From Candidatus Rifleibacteriota bacterium (GTDB lineage Bacteria; Muiribacteriota; Ozemobacteria; Ozemobacterales; Ozemobacteraceae): DNA of 64,000 nucleotides. A program made the position numbers and the translations under genes. The DNA lies in contig JADFXM010000011.1 in assembly GCA_015233565.1 (NCBI GenBank), forward strand, positions 1 to 64,000, in the 5' to 3' direction. Positions 33,482-40,548 of this stretch are shown piece after piece (position 1 is the first letter of the stretch; each line of letters opens with the position of its first letter). Under the pieces are notes generated by a model. It did no database searches. It had not been told where the DNA came from and was given only the letters and a program-made list of their open reading frames with translations.

Positions 33482-35671
33482 TTATCCCTTAAGATGGATG
33501 GTAAGTAATTTACCTTTTCTGGCCACATCGAAATTTGCTCCTACTTGTGGGTTAGCTTGATTCAACACGGTTATAAAGTCAACCACATTTTTAATAGGTT
33601 GATTGTTTGCACTGATTATTACGTCTCCGACTTGGAATCCCGCGGTTCGGGCAATCCCTTCAACTTCGGCGACAACCAAGCCTTCTTGTTTGGGGGGAAG
33701 AGCGTAAGTAGCAGCAATCTGAGGTGTAATTTCTTCAATGTTCATGTCAAGTGCACCAATTGCTCCAACTTCAGCTTCTGCGCCCACTAGCATACCAGTA
33801 AGCGGTATGGTCGCTGGATCAACGCCTTGTGCGGCCGGTGGTTCAGGAGCTTCCGGAACGGCAGCTGGTTCGGGTGGTTCGCGAGCAGCTGCGGCTGCTG
33901 GTGGTTCGGGCGGTTCAGGAACTCCCGCAACTTCCGGTGGTTCTGGCGGTTCTGGTGCTTCGGCTGCATTATTAGCTACCGCTACTGGCGGTTGAGCTGC
34001 TTGTTGCTGTCCGGTTTGAGGTTGTCCGATTTGGGGTTGCATTACTTGGGGCTGAGTGGTCTGCGGCCGCCTTACCTGAGTTTGTGCAAATTGATTTGGT
34101 GGGGTGGCATTAGGGCGGAATTGGATGTTTCCACCCATCGGTGCTCTAACTGATGGGGTCGGTGTGTTCCCGCCAACTTTGGCTGCTACGTACGGGTCTG
34201 CCGGATTGGGGACTACTCCAGCCACAGTTGGCTGGACTTGATTGACTGGTAATGCTACAGGTCGCATATTCGGCGGACACCAGGCATTGAGTCCGGAGCC
34301 TCTGGGAACAACTCCAAATTGCCCTCCCGGAGGGCACGCTGGAAATGCTGCGTTTTGCGGGTTTGGTGGGAACAAGGGATTCTGCCCTGTTCCTCGGGGA
34401 GCTGCCGCATTCTGCGGTAGAGGTTGTTGAAGTGCTACATTTTGAGTAGCTGGCGGGCACCATGGGTTTTGTCCAGTTCCACGGGGGGCTGCGGCATTTT
34501 GCAGATTTGGCTGGACACCACTAATTTGTGCAGCGGCATTTCTGAGCCTGTTGCGAGTGTTTCCGCCCTCAATAAAATCAGGGAAAATGGAAATCGCATA
34601 ATTTATTGGCACTGCAAAACCTATTCCGCTTAAATTAGTATTAGGGAAATAGATTGCTGTATTTATTCCTATTACCTGACCGGCGGAATTTACGAGTGGT
34701 CCTCCGCTGGTTTCGTAATTAACTGCAGCGTCAATCTGTATAAGATTGGTTAGCTCAAATCCACCTAAAGTTAAGGTGCGATTGGGATTACTAATGATTC
34801 CGGAGGTCACGCTTTGTTGCAATCCAAAAAGACCTCCAATGCAAATTACTTTATCACCGGTGGAGATTAAGCTTGAATCTCCGATTGGTGCGGGAATGAA
34901 CGCTTCACGCCCGGTGTTGAGAATCTTTATTATCGCTAAATCCATGTCGGGTGCTTCATCAATCAATTCTGCAGGATAAATCTCAGTCAAAGGACTATAT
35001 GAAATGGTAACATTGATATTTCTTGCCTCTTTGACAATGTGAAGATTGGTTAAAATGTACCCATCACGATGAACGATTACGCCTGATCCTGATTTAACAG
35101 TGGGTGTAGTAACTGCATGGCCTTCCCTTTCCATTCTTGTTCCGCATACTGGACAAGGAAACACATTGGAAGGGATGTTCTGTGGGTTGGGTATTCTTGT
35201 ACCATCATTTGGACAAACTAAAAATATGCCTCTATTCGCAGTCCCGGCGGCTTGTTGGCCTGGTCGGTTTGTTGGCATTCTGGCCTGTGTGTTTTGCGGA
35301 TTTTGCTGAGGCGCAGTTGTAAATGGTACAGGCTCTTCAGCCTCCTGCTCTGCTTCGATACTAACGATAGAAGGAGAGATCGTTTCCAGAATTTGTTTGT
35401 AGCTCTTAGGTTTGAGAGAGGAGTTGCTTTTTGGAACTACATTAACAAATCTTTGATTTGCGACATTCGGAACTCCGACATTCGGAACTCCGGCTGGTCG
35501 ATCATTCACAAACACCGCGCGTGTTTGAACTTGATTATCAACTAGTGTGGCTTCTACCAAGTCTCTCTGATTTTGCCTATACCAAAAAACTAAACCGATA
35601 ATGATAAAAACAAGTATGGCTACCAGCGCGACAATAATATTGCCATTTAGATCTTCTCTTTCCTTAGCCAA
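33482..35671 (-). CDS. mamE: long MamE-like protease with WCPP repeats and PDZ domain, module 1
   Basis: 729 residues. A membrane helix (about 10-30) is followed by a trypsin-like domain with intact His211 (TNLHIV), Asp244 (MDLAIIKI) and Ser322 (ETSGGPLVN). Just before the His strand lies an insertion with two cysteine knuckles, CPNDGTRI and CPVCGTRM (about 150-180). After the protease come three PRGxGxN repeats, two with WCPP (APRGTGQNPWCPP, VPRGSGLNAWCPP), then a Pro/Glu-rich hinge (PEPPEPP) and one C-terminal PDZ (about 640-729; GDVIISANNQPI). There is no CxxCH. The TTG at 35671 is chosen because GGAGG stands seven bases upstream; the longer frame would run through that site. Module 2 counterpart: 44336-47392. 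Confidence 0.8.
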   Translation of the reverse strand: MAKEREDLNGNIIVALVAILVFIIIGLVFWYRQNQRDLVEATLVDNQVQTRAVFVNDRPAGVPNVGVPNVANQRFVNVVPKSNSSLKPKSYKQILETISPSIVSIEAEQEAEEPVPFTTAPQQNPQNTQARMPTNRPGQQAAGTANRGIFLVCPNDGTRIPNPQNIPSNVFPCPVCGTRMEREGHAVTTPTVKSGSGVIVHRDGYILTNLHIVKEARNINVTISYSPLTEIYPAELIDEAPDMDLAIIKILNTGREAFIPAPIGDSSLISTGDKVICIGGLFGLQQSVTSGIISNPNRTLTLGGFELTNLIQIDAAVNYETSGGPLVNSAGQVIGINTAIYFPNTNLSGIGFAVPINYAISIFPDFIEGGNTRNRLRNAAAQISGVQPNLQNAAAPRGTGQNPWCPPATQNVALQQPLPQNAAAPRGTGQNPLFPPNPQNAAFPACPPGGQFGVVPRGSGLNAWCPPNMRPVALPVNQVQPTVAGVVPNPADPYVAAKVGGNTPTPSVRAPMGGNIQFRPNATPPNQFAQTQVRRPQTTQPQVMQPQIGQPQTGQQQAAQPPVAVANNAAEAPEPPEPPEVAGVPEPPEPPAAAAAREPPEPAAVPEAPEPPAAQGVDPATIPLTGMLVGAEAEVGAIGALDMNIEEITPQIAATYALPPKQEGLVVAEVEGIARTAGFQVGDVIISANNQPIKNVVDFITVLNQANPQVGANFDVARKGKLLTIHLKG

Positions 35672-35743
35672 GCAATAACCTCCAAAACTCAAAAAATATC
35701 TAAAAGCATGAAAAGCTTTTTGGGAACAACAATAAGGGTCGTA

Positions 35744-35938
35744 CTACTCGTCCTTATCTTCGCTTTCCCTGGGCCCTCTGAGTAGAATTCTTCCACCGGT
35801 AATAATGAACAAGACACCTAGTACTGTAAATGTTAGCGAAACCAAACCCTTAATGATTTCTACTAAAAACCACCACCAGGTATACATACCAGCTACACCT
35901 AACACAAGAAAAATCAGACCGACAAGAATAAAGACCAT
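35744..35938 (-). CDS. mamI: magnetosome membrane protein MamI, module 1
   Basis: 64 residues, two membrane helices: VFILVGLIFLVLGVAGMYTW and a second around LVSLTFTVLGVLFIITGG, joined by WWWFLVEIIKG, with a short charged tail. Size, two-helix form and the tryptophan-rich turn match MamI, which is needed to form the magnetosome membrane. The start at 35938 is fixed by GGAGGAAGATA directly upstream and by the 64-residue paralogue at 47527-47721. It lies 73 bases before the mamE start. Confidence 0.8.
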   Translation of the reverse strand: MVFILVGLIFLVLGVAGMYTWWWFLVEIIKGLVSLTFTVLGVLFIITGGRILLRGPRESEDKDE

Positions 35939-36075
35939 TATCTTCCTCCTATAAGAATTACACCCAATAATTCCGCTCATTTATAAAGTAATGTTCAATA
36001 ACAGGGCAATCAAGTAAAACTAAGGTACGCTTGGGAAAAGCAAAACCCTTAAAATTCGATTGGTAAAGTCTAAAA

Positions 36076-36756
36076 TTATTCATTTTCATTGGTATCCCAA
36101 CCTTTATCAATTCCGGAATAAGGAGCCAATGGAAATCCAAAAATAACTCCAAAAATATTGGCCGGGAAGGTGGTTCTAAGTTGATTGAAGTTTTCCGCAG
36201 CGCTGTTATATGCGTCTTTTCCTTCTGCCAGCAAATCTTCGACGGCCATGATTCCCTTGATTAAAATCTGCGTTGTTTGAACAGCTCTGAGGTTGGGGTA
36301 TTGCTCTCCGAGAGCGACTACTTCTGTCAAAGGTTTATCCAGAAAGCTTTTCAATAAATCTTTTTTTGGCTCAAAATTTATTTTGCCGAAAGAACCCCTG
36401 GAAGCAAGTACAAACTCAAACATTTTCTTTTCATGAAGAGCATATTTTTCTGCCAGGTGATTGATATTATAGGACAAATTCTTTCTCCTGCGGTACTCTT
36501 TGTCCAGGTCTGCTTTGCGAGAAGAAACCATAATTGAATGCACATTAAAATGGTTATAATAATACACCACCTCGTATGTGAGTAAGAGGCAAATGAATAG
36601 GCCGACCAGGATTCCGATAAGGGTTTGATAACTTGACAGATCGGATTTTACATTTTCCTGTTCAACTGACGGGGCAGGCAGCAAAGGACCTACAGGAACA
36701 GCCTCCAGATCCTTGTTATAAACTCTTTTAACAATTGCGCTGATGCGAGAGTTCAT
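36076..36756 (-). CDS. mamQ: LemA-family magnetosome protein MamQ, module 1 copy 2
   Basis: 226 residues. About 45 cytoplasmic residues precede a membrane helix (about 47-67) and a LemA-type helical domain: LDKEYRRRKNLSYNINHLAE, KYALHEKKMFEFVLASRGSF, LGEQYPNLRAVQTTQILIKG and FPANIFGVIFGFPLAPYSG. It is closer to 47858-48559 in module 2 than to the other LemA proteins, including the N-terminal MNSRISAIVKR. ATG 36756 is preferred to TTG 36768 because it aligns with the paralogue's start. Confidence 0.78.
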   Translation of the reverse strand: MNSRISAIVKRVYNKDLEAVPVGPLLPAPSVEQENVKSDLSSYQTLIGILVGLFICLLLTYEVVYYYNHFNVHSIMVSSRKADLDKEYRRRKNLSYNINHLAEKYALHEKKMFEFVLASRGSFGKINFEPKKDLLKSFLDKPLTEVVALGEQYPNLRAVQTTQILIKGIMAVEDLLAEGKDAYNSAAENFNQLRTTFPANIFGVIFGFPLAPYSGIDKGWDTNENE

Positions 36757-36914
36757 TGTACTAACCAACCATTAATTCAAATTATCGATTTTCTTTTCTT
36801 CGGAAAGGTGATAACCGCTTATCTACTTAAAAATTCAAAATGGCTCACTGCTTTGCTGTTTCGCCGCTTAATAATTACCGCCCGGTTTGAACATTGAACA
36901 GATGAGTAACGTTA

Positions 36915-37496
36915 TCATTCAGACTCTTCATACTCAACTGCTTTTTTAAACACTTCAACAGCTTTGTCATGCTGATTGTTGCTATCATACACTAATCCAA
37001 GGCGGTAATAATACTTGGAAACCTGTGGATCAAGTTTAATGGCCTCAGTTAACGATGTAATGGCAGCTTCGTGTGCTCCATTTTTATCCTGGATCAAACT
37101 GATTCTATAGTAAATTTCAGCATCGGGAGCAATCTTGATTGCCGCATTATATGCTTCCATCGCTTTCTCATAGGACTCTTCCTTTTCGAAAATTTTTCCA
37201 AGATAGTGATGGGCTGAATAATTATTGGGATCAAGACTCAAGGCTTTATTCAAAGACCGAAAAGCTTCCTCAAACATTGCATTATGAAAGTAGGCTACTC
37301 CCAATTGATAATGAACGTTTGCTCTTTTTGGCTTTAGCTTATTTGCGCTTTTTAAGGAGGTAATTGCACTATTGTATTTGCCACTGGCAATGAAATCTAA
37401 TCCCTCGTTGTAATAAACTTTAAATAAATCATCAGCGGATAGGCTGAAAAAATCTTCAATCTTGTCGAAAAATTTTCCCAGGTAGGCAGATAACAT
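36915..37496 (-). CDS. mamA: TPR protein MamA, module 1
   Basis: 193 residues, soluble. After an N-terminal helix (LSAYLGKFFDKIEDFFSL) there are five tandem TPR units (about 28-190), for example ANVHYQLGVAYFHNAMFEEA, SAHHYLGKIFEKEESYEKAM and SKYYYRLGLVYDSNNQHDKA. MamA coats magnetosome vesicles and serves as a protein docking scaffold. The paralogue at 48596-49183 has the same length and the same N-terminal helix. AGGAGG precedes the ATG. Alone a TPR protein would be unspecific; the neighbours make the call. Confidence 0.8.
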   Translation of the reverse strand: MLSAYLGKFFDKIEDFFSLSADDLFKVYYNEGLDFIASGKYNSAITSLKSANKLKPKRANVHYQLGVAYFHNAMFEEAFRSLNKALSLDPNNYSAHHYLGKIFEKEESYEKAMEAYNAAIKIAPDAEIYYRISLIQDKNGAHEAAITSLTEAIKLDPQVSKYYYRLGLVYDSNNQHDKAVEVFKKAVEYEESE

Positions 37497-37792
37497 TGTA
37501 CGAACCTCCTTCTCTATTTTGCTTAATTTTCTTGCTGTTATTTAAAATGAAATTTTTCCAAATAGGTACAATGTGAAAAATTTCGAAAATTGCAGTTTAA
37601 ATAACCGAACCCTTCCTAACAAGAATTCCAGAAACTTCCCAAATAAGAAGCTTCACCTTTTTAGGGAGTTACTATAACACATCAATGATTAAAAATCACC
37701 AGTTTTTTTTTTTTGCTTTTCCGGGAATTAAAAAAAAAAAGCTTCTTTTTTTTTTATTAAATTTGGCGCCGTGGCGAAGTTGATAGTTGCTT
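37497..37792. other. A/T-tract region between mamB and mamA
   Basis: 296 bases. Contains runs of 13 T (near 37700-37714), 11 A and 11 T (37730-37757) that can fold on either strand around AAGCTT and CCGGGAATT. Probably a weak terminator for mamB plus the leader of mamA. No gene. Confidence 0.4.
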
Positions 37793-38785
37793 TCAGACCT
37801 CAAGTTGCTTTTTTAACTTGGTTCTCTCTTCGTTCATTTTTTTTAAAGCTTCTATTAAGCTGGGATCTTTGGTATCTTCAGACCGGCAAACGATTGCAAC
37901 TTCACCTAAATGTTCAATGTTTTCCCTTAAGGAATTCTTAATGGCTGTAGAAATTTCATCTGTTTTTGCAATGGAAGTTTTGCCGCTTACGAGGATTTCC
38001 AAATCGATCAGAAGGTTGCTACCAACATTTCTGGTTTTGGTATAACTTATTCCGGTTACATCCGGATTAGCGCTAACCAGCCTGTTTATCAGTTCAAGCT
38101 GATTGAGGTTTTGTCCGATATCCATCAGGCCGCTGACATTCTTGGACAAGAGCTTCCAGGCTACTGGTACAATAATAATGGCAACAACAAGAGCTGCAAT
38201 AGGGTCAGCTTTTAGAAAACCAAATTGGGCCCCAATCATTCCCACTAAAACGGCAAAAGTTGTAAGCGTGTCGGTGTAATTCTCCATTGCATCAGCTTCA
38301 AGAGCAGGACTATTTGTCCGCTTGGCGCCGCAATATTCCAGCCGATAACAAAAGTCATTGGTCACTATAGAAATAAGTGCAACCAAAATGCCGAATGGAT
38401 GGGGCGGTAAAGTTGATGCGGGATTTACAAGTTGTTCAAGTGCGGAATCGACAATGATTGCCGCGCCAATGAAGAGCAGCGTGCCAACGAATAAACCGCT
38501 GAAATTTTCAATTTTCCCATAGCCATATGAATGTTTTTCGTCATGCGGAATTTTGCTAATGTTCATTGCGAGCATGACAACAAAGGAATTCAAAACGTCA
38601 GCTGAACTGTGAATAGCATCAGCGACCAATCCGATACTACCGGTTAGTGCTCCGGCTGTTACTTTTAAAAATGCGAGAAAAATATTGGCAAAAAGACTTA
38701 TGTAGGGCGCTCGCATTGAGCAAGTTTTACATTCGAGTTTCTTTAACTCAGGTTTTTTGTCTTGTCCGAATTTGCTTGGTAACAT
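37793..38785 (-). CDS. mamB: cation diffusion facilitator MamB, module 1
   Basis: 330 residues, CDF family. It begins with a CxxC (LECKTCSMRAPY) like the MamB N-terminus. Six membrane helices follow, with metal-site motifs ADAIHSSADVLNS (helix 2) and EADAMENYTDTLTT (helix 5), then a cytoplasmic ferredoxin-like domain (about 215-300). MamB and MamM bring iron into the magnetosome vesicle and MamB also starts vesicle formation. No MamM partner is in the window. First gene of module 1, with a promoter-like pair upstream. Confidence 0.8.
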   Translation of the reverse strand: MLPSKFGQDKKPELKKLECKTCSMRAPYISLFANIFLAFLKVTAGALTGSIGLVADAIHSSADVLNSFVVMLAMNISKIPHDEKHSYGYGKIENFSGLFVGTLLFIGAAIIVDSALEQLVNPASTLPPHPFGILVALISIVTNDFCYRLEYCGAKRTNSPALEADAMENYTDTLTTFAVLVGMIGAQFGFLKADPIAALVVAIIIVPVAWKLLSKNVSGLMDIGQNLNQLELINRLVSANPDVTGISYTKTRNVGSNLLIDLEILVSGKTSIAKTDEISTAIKNSLRENIEHLGEVAIVCRSEDTKDPSLIEALKKMNEERTKLKKQLEV

Positions 38786-38826
38786 CTCTGAGATCTCCGG
38801 TTTGATGGTACAATCGCTACTTATTG

Positions 38827-38856
38827 ATTAAATAAAAATCCTGGCACCGTTTTCAA
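38827..38856 (-). promoter_or_regulatory. sigma-70-type promoter of mamB / module 1
   Basis: On the minus strand TTGAAA (38856-38851), 18 bases, then TTTAAT (38832-38827), about 40 bases before the mamB start. One mismatch to consensus in each box. Confidence 0.5.
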
Positions 38857-38911
38857 ACAATAGCTAGCAGGTTTTTTTCTGTGAAAAAAGCGATACTCTA
38901 AATAACATATT

Positions 38912-39211
38912 TCATCCTGGATTTTGCATTTGAACAGATTGTGTTGGAAATTGCTGTTGAAGACCTTGTGCTGGGTATTGTACTGCGAAGTTCACAGGCT
39001 GAACTGGGTTCGGTAAAACGCCTCCGGTGCTTCCACCTGCGGGGTTCCCAAAACAGCCGGCACGTCCCAAAGCTCGATGGTGTTCAATAGTTCTCGTCAA
39101 TTCTTTTTCGTGATGCCAATCCCAGAAGATGAGTCCCAATACAAAACACACCAGGAACACAACCAGTCCAACTATTAAATTTATGTCAACTTTATGGTTA
39201 ACAACAGCCAT
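38912..39211 (-). CDS. magnetosome DWHHE membrane protein without PDZ, module 2
   Basis: 99 residues. The N-terminal membrane helix (about 12-32; LIVGLVVFLVCFVLGLIFW) runs into DWHHEKELTRTIEHHRALGR, nearly the same as in 30029-30544. The PDZ domain of that paralogue is absent; instead there is a Gln/Pro-rich tail ending in QNPG and a natural stop. No PDZ remnant is readable in the 126 bases before mamB. It is the last gene of module 2. The conserved juxtamembrane His/Glu cluster suggests a metal-binding or partner-binding patch, which is inference. Confidence 0.65.
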   Translation of the reverse strand: MAVVNHKVDINLIVGLVVFLVCFVLGLIFWDWHHEKELTRTIEHHRALGRAGCFGNPAGGSTGGVLPNPVQPVNFAVQYPAQGLQQQFPTQSVQMQNPG

Positions 39212-39300
39212 AACCTATTTCCTTCCAGTTTATTGAACTAATTCCAAATTTTTTTGACTTGCTTTTCATTCGCAAGATTTAGGCCAACACTCTTCATTCT

Positions 39301-39912
39301 TCAATTAATCTGCGGAACTTTTATCAGCTCATCTTCGGAACCCATATATTCCTGGACCTTAAATCCAAGGATCAGCCCGTAGAGGTTCCCGGGGAATGTC
39401 GTTCGACATTGATTATAAGCCCCAACACTGCTGTTGAATTTTTCCTTCGCTCCTGCAATGCGATTTTCCGAAATCGTAAACTCTGTCATCAAATCCTGAA
39501 CAAGATTCGTTGCTTTAAGTTCTGGATACTGCTCTGCCAAAGCCGCTAAACTCGTGAGAGTTTTATTAAATTCATCTTTTCCAACGGATTTTAGCCCTTG
39601 TGAAAGCTCTGTTTTATTAAGCCATTCCCGGGAGTTCGAGGTTGACTTAAACATCTTTTCCTCAAAGACGGAATATTTATTGAACAGGCGGAATATCTGA
39701 TTGATTAAATTATTTCTTCTTTGTAGCTCTTTCTCCGTGTTTCCTTTGTAGTGTGCAACAACTGTAGCCCAGGAAGATAATCTATTGTAATGAAAAACCC
39801 CTTCAACAAAAAACGCAAGTCCAAATAATACGGTGCCAATGGCAAGAACCAACTTACCATGCTCTTCAAAAAATATTTTCGCTTTAGCGGCAAAAGAAAC
39901 TATATCAAACAT
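39301..39912 (-). CDS. mamQ: LemA-family magnetosome protein MamQ, module 2 copy 1
   Basis: 203 residues. A membrane helix (about 20-38) is followed by a LemA-type domain: LQRRNNLINQIFRLFNKYSV, EEKMFKSTSNSREWLNK, LAALAEQYPELKATNLVQDL and FPGNLYGLILGFKVQEYMG. It is the module 2 counterpart of 30566-31153 and, like it, sits between the mamL-like gene and the DWHHE gene. Confidence 0.8.
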   Translation of the reverse strand: MFDIVSFAAKAKIFFEEHGKLVLAIGTVLFGLAFFVEGVFHYNRLSSWATVVAHYKGNTEKELQRRNNLINQIFRLFNKYSVFEEKMFKSTSNSREWLNKTELSQGLKSVGKDEFNKTLTSLAALAEQYPELKATNLVQDLMTEFTISENRIAGAKEKFNSSVGAYNQCRTTFPGNLYGLILGFKVQEYMGSEDELIKVPQIN

Positions 39913-40133
39913 GTTGTACCATAAAACTTGTAATTGTTGAAAATCAGTAAATCGATTTCTGTATTAAAATTGCCTCGCTATTATGACGTTCGCAAATTAA
40001 CCTTACAATGCAACTCAAAAAAACCGCTTTGTACGACGACCTATCTTTCTGCAAACGATTCATTTATTTTGTATCACTGGACTGCACGGGACTGATTTCT
40101 ATTGAAATGTTTTTTGCGAACGAACTACTGTAT

Positions 40134-40433
40134 TCAAGCCTCATCTTTAAAATCTTTTATTATTACTTTTTTCTCGGGAATCAGTTTTTTCTTTAATTTT
40201 TCAATTTCATTTTCTTTATCGAAAATCACTTTTTTTAAACTTCCGGATTGTCTGAAGGTGAATAAAACGGTCAGAAATACTCCTGCCAGCAAGGAAACCA
40301 GTATTACTGTAATTAAAGGAATTGGCTCTGTTTCCCATTTAAAACAGCAGATTTTTACCGGGTTGGGGTTTTGTAGTGCTAGCAAAATCAGCACTAGACA
40401 GATCAGCAAAAAAATAACTAACTGAGTACGCAC
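40134..40433 (-). CDS. mamL: LapA-domain small membrane protein, MamL-like, module 2
   Basis: 99 residues, exactly the length of 31591-31890. Two membrane helices enclose LALQNPNPVKICCFKWETEP. The basic/charged tail (KKVIFDKENEIEKLKKKLIP) follows. The loop, including the tandem cysteines, and tail pattern are conserved between the two copies. Assigned to MamL by layout and position. Confidence 0.65.
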   Translation of the reverse strand: MRTQLVIFLLICLVLILLALQNPNPVKICCFKWETEPIPLITVILVSLLAGVFLTVLFTFRQSGSLKKVIFDKENEIEKLKKKLIPEKKVIIKDFKDEA

Positions 40434-40548
40434 TTAAGGACACTCCTGGCAAGAAAATGCATTTGTAATAGTCTTGGATTCGAATTGCGCGTTCTTTGGA
40501 TTGTTGTCCCAAAGGGAACGTCTTGAGTTTTTTGTAAATGTTGTAACA

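Noticed and set aside
33738..34463. Gly/Ser-rich and Trp-rich reading frames opposite the module 1 mamE
   Set aside because: Antisense shadows of the Pro/Glu hinge and WCPP repeats.
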